From: Aspidiotus rigidus
Taxonomy: Eukaryota; Arthropoda; Insecta; Hemiptera; Diaspididae
Direction of reading: 5' to 3'
Length of the DNA stretch: 64,000 bases
Assembly: GCA_035079385.1 (NCBI GenBank)
Contig: JAVHKY010000001.1
Span: forward strand, 6,697,501-6,761,500
How positions within the stretch are numbered: position 1 is the stretch's first letter; each line of letters begins with the position of its first letter. Positions 1 through 10,757 of the stretch are shown here, piece after piece. The notes beneath the pieces are model-generated. The model ran no database searches and had not been told where the DNA came from. It saw only the letters and a list, made by a program, of their open reading frames with translations. The translations under genes were made by a program, and so were the position numbers.

Positions 1-173
1 TGCGCGACATCACCTTATAAATAGATGGTGTCAGGAGGAAGACTATTGGACTATCGGTATAGTTTCAAACTATCAGTTTTTGCTCATCACTACTCTTTCT
101 GTAATATGACCAGCGCTTCGGATTTAATGCTTTAGCATATTTTTATGTGACGTCTTATAAATGACATTATTTT

Positions 174-316
174 CAGGGTTGCAAAAACGTGTTTAAAACA
201 TGTTTAAAACAGCAAAAATCGAGAAATTTACATTGGCTCTTATGGGAATGTTTTAAACAAATTTTTTGTTTTAAACGTGTTTTTTTTAATAAAAAACCGT
301 TCTTTTAGCAACCCTG
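174..316. mobile_element. 143-bp hAT MITE with perfect 8-bp target duplication
   Basis: Termini are CAGGGTTGC and GCAACCCTG, an inverted pair. The 8 bases before (166-173) and after (317-324) are both ATTATTTT. The interior is A/T-rich with repeated GTTTTAAA-like words in both orientations. Short length, inverted ends and an 8-bp duplication are the marks of a non-autonomous hAT element. Confidence 0.8.
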
Positions 317-454
317 ATTATTTTGAAAGATCTCCATGATTTATAAAATTTCCTGTCAAATAAGCCCTATTTGAAAAAGCATATTTGGCATATTTTGGGT
401 AGTTTGAGCATAATTCAGCATATTGGAGCATTTTTTAGCATATTTCAGCAATGC

Positions 455-604
455 GTCGGCCTAGTTCCACACCATTGTAATCCGGTTTTTATCAATTTGC
501 AGACTTTCGCATTTTTGTATTGTTTAAAGTGTAAACAATACAAAAATTCAAAAATCTGCCAATTGATAAGAGACGGAGTTACAATGGTTTGGAACTAGGC
601 CGAC
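455..604. repeat. 150-bp near-palindromic foldback
   Basis: The arms, about 65-70 bp each, start GTCGGCCTAGTTCCA and match the reverse complement of the right end with scattered mismatches; the loop is about 10-20 bp around a TTTAAAGTGTAAA core. No coding frame is convincing. It is probably a foldback transposon copy; a transcript across it would form a long hairpin. Confidence 0.75.
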
Positions 605-1007
605 AAATGTTTCCATAAATTTGCCCCAAATTACAAAAGACCACGGAAAAAAACGCACAATTCAAATTTTTCTGCAGAAATCAGTAAGCCAGCGTTCAAC
701 TTGAATACGCGTTGACGAGAACAAAATTGTAAAATAATATTTTCAAAACATGAGAAATCATCAATCATCATCATTTTCTTGTTGATTTTATGTGAATTTC
801 AAATTCAAAGAACAAGGTACACCATTTGATAGAACTTTATTTTGTCTGTAGAATGATACCCATATTGAAGGAGCATATTGTAGCATAATTCAGCAAAATC
901 GAGAAATTTTCAGCATATTTCAGGTGTCGCAGGAGCATATAATATTATGCGCATACTTGGCTACCTATTTTTTGGAGCATAAGATCCGAAGCCCTGAATA
1001 TCCACTA

Positions 1008-1268
1008 CAGTGAACTCAATTATTTTGTAGTATTATGAGTCTATACATAATTATGAGACTAGCTGGAAATCTGGAATGCGCGCTGAACAGAAAACGTGAA
1101 ACAAAATAACAAAATATCTCTTTTCTCTCTTTTTTTTTGTTAAGCATGCATGAAACGACGGAGCCCCGTTGATCAGAATATCTTCTTTCTCTCTCTTTTC
1201 TTTGTTCAGCGCGCGTTCCAGCCCAGCTAGTCTCAATGTCTCATACTACGACGAATATGAGTTCACTG
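1008..1268. mobile_element. hAT MITE, CAGTGAACTC family, copy 1
   Basis: It begins CAGTGAACTCAATT and ends with the inverted AGTTCACTG. The interior is a close direct copy of the element at 1296-1506, including a pyrimidine-rich TTTCTCTCT tract and an ACGACGGAGCCCCGTTGA core. It carries short internal insertions relative to copy 2. The flanks (ATCCACTA and CCTACCAC) do not form a matching target duplication. Confidence 0.7.
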
Positions 1269-1295
1269 CCTACCACACCAACTACCACTATTGCC

Positions 1296-1506
1296 CAGTG
1301 AACTCAATTCGTAGTATGAGACTAGCTGGAATGCGCGCTGAACAGAAAACGTGAAACGAAATAACAGAATATCTCTTTTCTCTCTCTTTTTTCGTTAAGC
1401 GTGCATGAAACGACGGAGCCCCGTTGACCAGAATATCTTCTTTCTCTCTCTTTTCTTCGTTCAGCGCGCGTTCCAGCTAGTCTCATACTACGAATTGAGT
1501 TCACTG
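1296..1506. mobile_element. hAT MITE, CAGTGAACTC family, copy 2, intact
   Basis: The element is 211 bp with long inverted termini (CAGTGAACTCAATTCGTAGT and its inverse). The flanking octamers at 1288-1295 and 1507-1514 are both CTATTGCC, a perfect 8-bp target duplication typical of hAT transposition. It lies 27 bp downstream of copy 1 in the same orientation. Confidence 0.85.
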
Positions 1507-1514
1507 CTATTGCC

Positions 1515-2302
1515 TTACTACCACACATTCCTTTATTACAGTTTACACCCTTTGATCATCAACACTAATGCTGCCTACAAAAGTCTCGCGCTTCGCAAAG
1601 ACGGCAAGACGCGAATGCCGAATAGACCATTTTTGTGATGACGTATATAATAAAGGAAATTTACATTTGCAAGCTGCTACTCTGCTGGCGTGCATAGTGC
1701 TTGTTTACATAGGATTTTGCAGACTTTGATAAATATTAGAAGAACCCTTCGAATGTTAAGCTTTTTCGATATTTTTAACAAAAGTAGAACTAATGTTGAA
1801 CATTTTTCGTATGAAACATCTGGAGATTCAATGAACAGCAGGGCACGTATACTCAAATTCATTCAAACAGTATCTACAGTCATATCTAATGTAGATACCT
1901 TTTTCATAAACGAGATGAAAATTATGACGTCATACAAAAATGGTCTGTACTCTATAGTATCATAGTATGGATTGATAATGTATTTTTGAAAAATACCGCT
2001 AGGAGCGACTCTTCCATTCAGAAGTGCTAAATTGCAATGGGAATCTGGCCTGCTGATCATCGAATCAAGGCACGCATTGGCAACAACGGTGGTTGGTGAT
2101 CGTCTCTCCTCATCTGCTGCTCGATTGCACTCTCCTTTCTTCAGTTGATGTATTTTTTAGAACGTTTCGCTCAATTGCCTATGCGATTTGCGACTATTTC
2201 TAATTTTTCTCGGTTCTAACTTCTGACCTTACCTGAAAATTTCTTGTGTTAAAATTTTATGCAGTTCCATTTTCAAAATTAACGCCAGGTGGCCTGTTTA
2301 GT
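1515..2302. other. Upstream region of the ariadne-1 gene, no gene seen
   Basis: No supportable coding region. It presumably contains the promoter and 5' untranslated sequence of the ariadne gene starting at 2303. Several short open frames here do not resemble any family and have no splice partners. Confidence 0.5.
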
Positions 2303-5300
2303 ATGAACTCTGATGATGAAAATCCGTCAGATGGAGTTGATTCAGGTAATGTGTCCAGTGGGGACGATGTCGAATTTTCGATGGAAGTTGAGAATAATAC
2401 ATCGCTGGAGAAACAAAACGACATTGAAGACTACCCCTATGAAGTTTTATCTACGGAACAGATCGTACAACACATGGTCGATTCGATAAAAGAAGTGAAT
2501 TCAGTAATTCAAGTAAGTTTTAAAGGAAAATCTATTCATTCTACCGAAACCTAGAAAAAGATAATTCGAAAGTATTTGGTCACGCGTTTAGTTGCACCTT
2601 GTTATGATTCGTTTTCTGAAAACTTGGAAGCAAATTCATTGTTTTTCTTTTTCGTGTTCCTCTTATCGCGTCATATCAGTTCAAGTTACAGCCTCTTTTC
2701 TAGTACCTATGTTCAACATGTTGAAAATTTTTTTGTACTGGTGGAATAATTACAGGATATGAATTGAGTTCTATTAGAAACGGATTATCGATACCATTGC
2801 TTTGTTCCTTTCTGGTTTTCAGTTACCGCATACTACCATTAGAATTTTGCTGAATCATTTCAAGTGGGATAAAGAAAAATTGATGGAGCGATATTATGAC
2901 GAAGATCAGGAACAATTATACGCGGAAGCGAGAGTAGTTAATCCTTATCGTAAACCTGTTAATACTACTAAGAAAGTAAGTTGACGATTTTCAATACCTT
3001 CAATCCTTACTTCTGGTCATAGCGATTATTAATCATGTATTGACTGTCAGACTTCAATAACTGATTCAGTCTTTGTTGTCTTATCTTATTTGTGATTGAG
3101 TAAAGTCCTTTTCTCGACAGATATCTCGTAAATCCACTGGTACAGAAGAATGTGAAATTTGTTACATGAAACTACCATCCGCGGTGAGTTTGCTACTTCA
3201 TGTAGTAGTTGCAATGAGATTCGAACGATGAGTCATGACTAAAATTAAAACGTGAAATACCAGGGTTAACTGTGAAATCATTAATTTGTTATTGTGATGA
3301 GGAACGTAAAAATAGTGATTTATTCAATTTTATCAAACTTCCCATACTACGTTTCTTCTTAGTACGGAACTCGTGGAATGTATTTTGCTCTGACTTCTCC
3401 ATACTGCTCGAGATTATTTGCTTGAAACTAATTGTTAATTCTTTGTTTAAAAGATGATGACGGGCTTAGAGTGCAATCATAGATTCTGTACACAATGTTG
3501 GACTGAATATCTTACCACGAAAATTATGGAAGAAGGCTTAGGTCAAAATATATCATGCGCTGCTCACGGCTGCGATATATTGGTTGATGACGCTACAGTT
3601 ATGAGTCTGGTTAAAGACTCGAAGGTCAGATTGAAATATCAACAGATAATCACCAACAGCTTTGTGCAGGTATACATGTTTAATACAATCACAATTTTTT
3701 AAACCGAACATCGGTTCAGTTTCAATAAGAGGAAAAGTTTTTTTTGCTTTTGTTGCTTTGTAAGCTCCGAATTCTGTGAATACTAAGGAACTGCCCCCCC
3801 ACCCCCCCCCCCCAATATCAAATGATGATACTTGCTAGCAGTTGATAATATCGTTCATTCATACTGTTGTGTATAATAATGATTATTTTTAAAAAAGAGA
3901 AATATTGCTAGATTGTTGCGAATGTATCTACTTTATTGCTTTCCAGATTTAAACTTGTCAATTTGAAATTTTAGCCAACTTTTTCGAGCCCCGTGATTTT
4001 TTTATTTCAATACTTCAACGAATTTCTATGTCATTACTCGACCGTTTGTTCGTTTTAGTGTAATCGACTGCTGCGATGGTGCCCTTCGCCTGACTGTAAT
4101 AATGTGATCAAAGTGCAGAGTGTCGACAGGCGCCCGGTAACCTGTAGATGTTTGCACACATTTTGCTTCAAATGTGGTGAGAATTGGCATGATCCTGTGC
4201 AGTGTCACCTACTTAAGAAATGGATTAAGAAATGTGACGACGATTCGGAAACGTCAAATTGGATAGCGGCTAACACGAAAGTGAGTGTCGTTACAAACAT
4301 CACACTCAAATATCTATTCAAATTGAAAATTAGATCATCAATCGTCATTTTTCAACATCGATCAAATTTAGTCTGGTTATAATCCTGATTTTTATTTCCA
4401 CATGACTTGAAGAATAGTAATGGTGATTGGTGATCATTTTATTCATACACAAGTTTGAAAACATTGCAAGTAAACGATGATGAATCCAAAATTGGATTAT
4501 TAACTGATCATTTATCGTCGAAAGATATTTTTGTCAAGTTCTAAAAAAAAGTTTGAATAGAAAGTCCCTACTGGTGACATAGTGCTAGAAGGTTTCAAGT
4601 TTCTCTTTGTAGTGAATGGAATATGTTTCTCAACTATTTCATTCATTATTATTTGTTTTTTTTTCTCACTTTCTTAGGAGTGCCCGAAGTGTAAAGTAAC
4701 AATCGAGAAAGACGGAGGGTGTAATCATATGGTTTGCAAGAATCAAAACTGTAAAGCCGATTTTTGTTGGGTGTGTCTCGGTTCTTGGGAACCTCATGGA
4801 TCTTCTTGGTAAGACTAAAACGAAAGATGTCTCATTTATTTATCAGTTGTAGGAAATTCTCCGATTATTGAGTTTACTTTTGTTTTTGGTCAGATTCTTT
4901 TGTTCTGTTCTGTTTTTTTTCTTTCAACTTAAAAAAATTTGAATCTCGCTTGTATTCAGGTATAACTGTAATCGGTACGATGAAGAAGAAGCTCGTGCTG
5001 CGCGTGACGCTCAAGAACGTTCCCGGTCGGCTTTGCAACGGTATTTGTTTTATTGTAATCGATACATGAATCACATGCAGTCGTTGAAATTCGAACACAA
5101 ATTGTATGCATCAGTAAAAGGTAAAATGGAAGAAATGCAGCACCATAACATGTCGTGGATAGAAGTGAGTTCCATTACAGAGGGTTCAACTTAACTTTCA
5201 TATCTGATTCTTCTATTTTCCAAAGCTTAAGCTATATTCGCTCTTCGAGTATTTTCTTTGATCGGAATGATCTATCTCTAATTTGGAATCTCGATTCCCT

Positions 5301-6708
5301 AATTCCCTCCATCTTTCGAGTTCTCAGAAAATTAAATATCTTGAGTAAAAATGCTACTTTTATTTCGCAGAATTTATGATTATAATTGGACTCCTTTGAA
5401 ATACATTATAGAGTTGTCTTTTTTTGTCTGTTACTCTTATGAGACGTATATCATCAGGAAGAATATTCCGTGTACGCGTTCAGCGTTCGTGACATCATCA
5501 GAAACTTGATCTAACTAATTCAGACTTCATCCTTAGGGTAAGGATACCAACACAAATGTAACCCATACGACTCAGCCGTCTTCAGCCAAAAAATTGAAGT
5601 ATGGGGTCATAAATCTATAGCCTTTTTCAACATTTAAAGAGGAAGGAGGCCAGCGAAAAGAAAAAACGTGATTGTACAATCCAGCTCATACGTAGTACGA
5701 ACGCTTCAACTCATTTTCACGCCAAAATTCGGTAAGGGGGTGGGCCGGGGGAATAAAAAATTGCCGTCAGAACCATCTCTGTTGTCGTACGATTATACTT
5801 TCGCCTAATGTTATCTCGGTGATTATCATAGTCGTTTCCGACAGATAATTTAATAGCGTAAATTCATCAACAAAATGGTTATCTAATGAATTTTCTTGAC
5901 ACGTGCATTTCAACGATGATGTTACGTCTCATTCGTTTATTTTGATACTGTTAATCGTACTTGTGAACCTAAAAGTCGGTATTATTGAAAAACATATGAT
6001 TTACTTTTTTTTTTTTTCCTTTTAGGTCCAATTTTTGAAAAAGGCCGTTGATATTCTTTGTCAATGTCGACAAACCTTAATGTACACCTACGTATTTGCG
6101 TTTTACTTGAAGAAAAACAATCAGTCTGTCATTTTTGAGGTATGTGTACATTAGTATGATATAACTCGCTAGTTTATCAGAAAAAGAAAAAAAGTTGAAG
6201 TGAATTTTTGATTGCAAAAAGAATGTATCAGACACGTTCTGCGAGCGAATTCGTGTTTTCTTATTCATTCGGAAGAAGATATTATGTATCCTGAACTATA
6301 ATCAATTATTTTCCTCTTTGTAGGACAATCAAAAGGATTTAGAAAGCGCAACAGAAACACTGTCAGAATATTTAGAACGTGACATTACCTCCGAAAATTT
6401 GGCCGATATCAAACAAAAAGTACAAGATAAGTACAGGTAAAGTCTTGAATTTTCTTCAAAACCGTAACGAGAACCGAGTTCTAAATTTAGATTCCTCTCT
6501 TTAATTTCGGACTCGTGTATCAGATTTCTGTATCGTTTTCTACTGCTTCCATAAATTTATAAAAGCTACTATCTTTTCTTAGCGCAAATTTCGAACTGCT
6601 TATAAAATTCAAACGTATTGTTTCAGATACTGTGATAGTCGAAGGAAAGTGTTACTTGAACACGTGCACGAAGGTTATGATAAAGATTGGTGGCTGTATA
6701 CAGAATGA
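2303..6708 (+). CDS. ari-1: E3 ubiquitin-protein ligase ariadne-1 (RBR family, ARIH1 orthologue)
   Basis: Ten exons in phase: 2303-2512, 2823-2975, 3121-3183, 3454-3669, 4059-4280, 4678-4808, 4960-5164, 6026-6139, 6324-6436, 6627-6708; 502 residues. The order is an acidic N-terminus, a UBA-like segment ([12 protein letters not shown], about residues 78-90), RING1 beginning at CEIC (132-135), IBR in exon 5, and RING2 starting ECPKC at 289. The catalytic cysteine that accepts ubiquitin from the E2 is C303 in GGCNHMVC. The C-terminal Ariadne domain follows and inhibits the ligase until it binds a neddylated cullin. Length matches Drosophila Ari-1 (about 500). The start ATG at 2303 is followed by an acidic Asp/Glu-rich stretch, as in the family. 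The exon 4 acceptor (TTTAAAAG) is weak, but the protein alignment needs it. All zinc ligands seen are intact. Confidence 0.95.
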
Positions 6709-7223
6709 AGACAAATTGTGGAAATTCATGCATTCTCATCACGAACTCTTATCTTACTATAGAGCGTTTTCTAGTTTTTCTTCTACTCTCGTGACTTTAC
6801 GAATCAGATCACAACGCAAAACTAAAACTCTGGTTGCCTTGAACATGTACGAACAATAAACGTATTCAGAGGAAAATAGATCTGTAGTATTCAGTTCGAA
6901 GTTCGTCGAGTCCCAATCATTGTACTGTAAAATCGAATCCAAGATTTCCGTAAAATGTGTAATTAATTTTCTCTTCTTTTCTTTCAAATCAACGAAGAAA
7001 TTTTTTAACCAATTAGTAAAAAAGAAAATATGAGATTAAGTTGAATACAACGTTGTTGAAGAAGACGACGATCTCTTATAAAATGAATCGGGTAAAAATA
7101 TTAATATGAAGTGAAAACGTTACCGATGGATAGTAAGTTTTCCGGGATTTCATTTTGTATATAGTTATTACTGTACTTTTTAATCGTGTTAAATACTTGT
7201 ATTTCGTATTTGTGTATTCAAAA

Positions 7224-7229
7224 AATAAA
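7224..7229 (+). terminator. Poly(A) signal AATAAA of ariadne-1
   Basis: AATAAA about 515 bases after the ariadne stop codon, followed by a T/G-rich stretch (CACGTGTTTTGTGTTC) that suits a cleavage site. Confidence 0.6.
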
Positions 7230-8032
7230 GAAAATCATTTACTTCAGTCACACGTGTTTTGTGTTCTTTCAATGTTGAGAATATACTGGCACACAAAATG
7301 AAAGCACATTTGAATCCGATATAGTGTAAACGTATGCTGAAGTACTAGGTCCGGCGAGAATGATTTTTATTCGATCGATACGGTCAGAGCAATCTATAGA
7401 ATGAATGCCTCATGGCAACTACGGACAAAAGTAAATAAAGATGATCATTCAAATAGGTAAGTTGGCAGTTGGCTAATTGAAAAAAATTACACTGAGATTC
7501 GTCTTTTGGAACGATTGTTCAATCACAAAACGAATCGTTTTGCTAAAAGAACTAAGTTCAATAGCCACAAAAAGGAATATCGAATGAATAGACGAAGAAG
7601 CAATGTTATCAATTCACCGTGTTTGTTTTTATGAAATGATGATTACATCAATATGAATTACTTTTGAAATTCGGTAGTTTTGCTCCAAATGAAAATTGAT
7701 CAACATAGGTACTACGCGAAATGGAGAATACAATGTATAATTATATATATTTATTTTCAGAGGACACCTCTTTTACTTAGTCGGGTTACAATTCTACCTC
7801 GAGTCTCGTAGACCTTTCTATCGCACAAGGCCTAAATCGCATCCAATAATTCTTTCGTCGGTAAAATAAAATAATATTGTTTTCATGATCGAGAAGCTGT
7901 TGAACTTATTCCGACATTACATTTAATCCTTACGTAAAATCTACCATGATCGAAGTTTTTTGTCATAGATGAAGGACAAATTGGGGGCGTTTTGCTCCAG
8001 CCAAAACCGATTCAGCTTACTTCTGCGCTCCA
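7230..8032. other. Intergenic region between two convergent genes
   Basis: It separates the 3' ends of ariadne-1 (+) and the geranylgeranyltransferase beta gene (-). No coding sequence was recognised. A minus-strand AATAAA lies at 7750-7755 and could end a longer transferase transcript. Confidence 0.5.
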
Positions 8033-8033
8033 T

Positions 8034-10160
8034 TTATTTAACAGCAGTCGACGACCATAAGTCATGTATCTTTCTCAGGTGCTCATAAGCTCTCATACTT
8101 ATGTTCAAAGCTGGATGCATTTCTCGTAGTCTATCTTCTTTCATCAAACTCAATCCGTACAATCCTGCATATTGAAATTGAATGATGAAAATATCGTTGA
8201 AATCATTCAAACGTGAAATGGTAATGAACAACTACGAACCGAAATATGTGTGCAATAAATCGGGATCGGTATTATAATGTTTGGAAAAGCCACCATAATC
8301 CTTTTGACAGGACAAGATTGATTTTCGGTTCGCTTCCCAATCAACATGCGAAAATATACCAAGAATCTGGAAAGGAAAATATATATTAGCTCACTACAGA
8401 ATCATAAAAACGTAAGCCAATATAATGTTTTCAAAATAATCGATGAAAATCACGACCTTGGCTACTTCAATATGATATTGTAATGGTAATTTTTCAAACA
8501 AATTATTCATAATTATTCTCAACAAGACAAAGCAATTGAATTTTATAAAATTCTACAGTAGGAGCACGAATAAGAATTACCAACTAAGTCGAGAGTGGAA
8601 TCAATTGCGCACCAAGACGACTTGTGAAATGAACAGCAAAATATTAGAATGGAAAGAGGTGGTTCAGAAGTATTGAACTATAGTTTGATTTGAGAGACGT
8701 TAACTTGATGTCTAAATTACATTGATTTACAGCATATTATAGCCTACAAAGTTTCCAAAATAATTTTCAACGGATCAAATTGATCTTACATTATAGTGAT
8801 TGAAAAATTTTTCTTTAGATGCGGAGTTCTGTTCATGCACGGGATCAATGTGTTTGAAAATAAGAAAGAAAAAATATCCATTATACTACCTGTAAGGCAG
8901 CTCCAATCCAAAATGAGTAACACGTATCTATTTCTTTATGGGGTCTGCCCTGAAATCCTTTATTATGTCTCATCATCAGCCATCTTTCTAAGCGCTTGGT
9001 CTACAAAACAAAAAATGTTTTCAAAAATGTGAAAATGACAAACGTTAAAATTTACATAACTACGAAAACTGAAAGGGAAAAATTTGAAAAGCAAAATTCA
9101 TCTTTCCAACAAAATTTTATGCAAGGTCTGGAGCTTACTTGGTGATAACTGAACGCAGATGGCAGTCTCCCAAGCAATGAAAGTGCAGCGATACCACAAA
9201 ACGATGAACCTCCGTGAGATTCTAAATTCACCTCAAGAGCAATGCCTCCATCGTAATGCTAGGAGCAAAATTGAGTAATCTAATATTCGAAAAGTTGAAT
9301 ATTCATAAAATCTTTCAATAACACTCACAGCAGAACGAATGATGAAATCAACCGCTTTATCAATATCAATGTAAGAAAAATCATCCAATATATAACAAAT
9401 AACCACAGCACAATACGTGAATCGCATATCTTTTTCGCCGCAAACAACACTAGATAAAAAACTAAGCCACACATCCATTCATTTTTCGCAAGTCTAAATT
9501 GTGGAAGTCCATCCTAAGTAATTTGGGCTCACCTGCCATCATTGTTCTGTAAATATTTAATCGATTTCAGGATAGCGTTCTTGTTCACCCGGCTGAGATC
9601 ATCATCCAATATTACTAATGAACACAGAGATGAGTAAGTCATGGCCAAATGTCCTACAGTCAGTTCAACCATGGAGTCATTAATTTCGTGGTCAAACATG
9701 AGCGTTCTGGTTCCGTAGAAACCGCACCTCCTCAATTCGTTGACATCATTTTCGAATCCTATTTGGGTATGAGCCAACGAGGAAAAAAACATGTCTATAA
9801 CGAAATAATAGCAGCAAACAGAAGAAATGAAGTTGTCATTTTCTTTACCGTACCAGGCCTTGGTTCGATTTGATGAGAGTAAATCCAGCTACAAAACTCA
9901 TGTTTTTCTTGTTCGCTAAGGACGTTGTTCAACGACTTCAACATGTCAAGACCAGATAACATGAAAAACAATAGGGTGGGCCTATAATGTAGAAATAATA
10001 ACTTGAGAAGTTTTGGAAGACAGCGGAAACATTAATTACTTCAGAATGATTTTTACCGGGTCGGTTCGTAAGTTGTCACGCTAGCGGATGCATTTCTTAA
10101 ATAGCGAGAAAGGAACCTCGTATGCAAATCAGTTAACAAAATTTCATTTTTACAATTCAT
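8034..10160 (-). CDS. PGGT1B: Protein geranylgeranyltransferase type I, beta subunit
   Basis: Eight exons, transcribed leftward: 10160-10057, 9981-9854, 9758-9533, 9461-9329, 9258-9139, 9000-8890, 8366-8240, 8164-8034; 359 residues (human about 377). With the shared alpha subunit this enzyme transfers geranylgeranyl to the cysteine of C-terminal CaaX motifs ending in Leu, for example on Rho and Rac GTPases. Family blocks are LSGLDML, CGFYG, GHLAMTY, LESHGGSSFCG and GGFSKH. The zinc ligands are present: D262 and C264 in EIDTCYSFW and H313 in LLHTYFG. Exon 4 uses the acceptor GGCTTAG so that DGSFL matches the family. The most upstream in-frame ATG at 10160 starts a plausible N-terminus. The stop TAA lies inside an AATAAA hexamer (8033-8038), so a poly(A) signal overlaps the end of the frame. 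Confidence 0.93.
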
Positions 10161-10757
10161 TTTAGATTATCTACCAATGCACAATTCATTGAAATTCAAT
10201 CATTTCTGAAATAGAATTCAAAATAAAAAAGTAAATTTCAGCCTCAACGTTTTTCCAAACTGAAATCTATTTGATTTTGAGATGCAAGTTTATCTCACAG
10301 TCCCAATCTCTCCTTATGCAGCAGGTGTTGTGTAGAGTTGTGTTGACTGTTGAGAAAAGACAGTGTTGATAAGGTTGGTGATTGCCGAAAAATCGATACT
10401 GATCGATTTCTATCGATCAAATCCACAAAATCAGATTGGTGTGGTGAATAGAATATCGATTACCAAGACGTTATCATTATCACAGCTTGCTGAGGAGGAG
10501 CACCTTATCAATTTCACAGCTTTTGTGTTAATCTCTGATTGGTGTTGGTATTCAGTAATAATTGGTAAATACTCATAATAATTGATAATAAGCACGGTAA
10601 TAATAAGGATCTTAATTTACATTCCAAGCCGAAAAGCAATAATGGCAGTGTTCTACTTGTTTTCAACTGCAAATAGCATATTTTAAAATGAAACATAAAA
10701 CCGTAGGCTGGGGATAGCTTTGACATTTCTTCGATTTCTTCATATCCATCGCTTAGT
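10161..10757. promoter_or_regulatory. Probable bidirectional promoter between PGGT1B (-) and SPRING (+)
   Basis: The two start codons face away from each other across 597 bp. No TATA box stands out for either gene. Several A/T-rich ATCGAT-type words (AATCGATACTGATCGATTTC and similar) occur around 10390-10460. The shared-promoter role is inferred from geometry only. Confidence 0.45.

Larger units (their letters stand above)
111..996. mobile_element. Degenerate hAT-like DNA element hosting two later insertions
   Basis: The left end reads CAGCGCTTCGGAT and the right end, on the other strand, CAGGGCTTCGGAT, followed on both sides by related ATGCT-containing sequence. The flanks share AATAT at the start of the expected 8-bp target duplication (AATATGAC against AATATCCA), so the duplication is only partial. 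The interior is rich in GCATA and TTCAGCA motifs and has no credible coding frame. A 143-bp hAT MITE (174-316) and a 150-bp foldback (455-604) lie inside it. The hAT assignment is inferred from the CAG-type termini and the 8-bp spacing. Confidence 0.5.

Noticed and set aside
371..598. 75-codon frame over the foldback
   Set aside because: It runs through both arms of the 150-bp palindrome and starts at a non-ATG codon.
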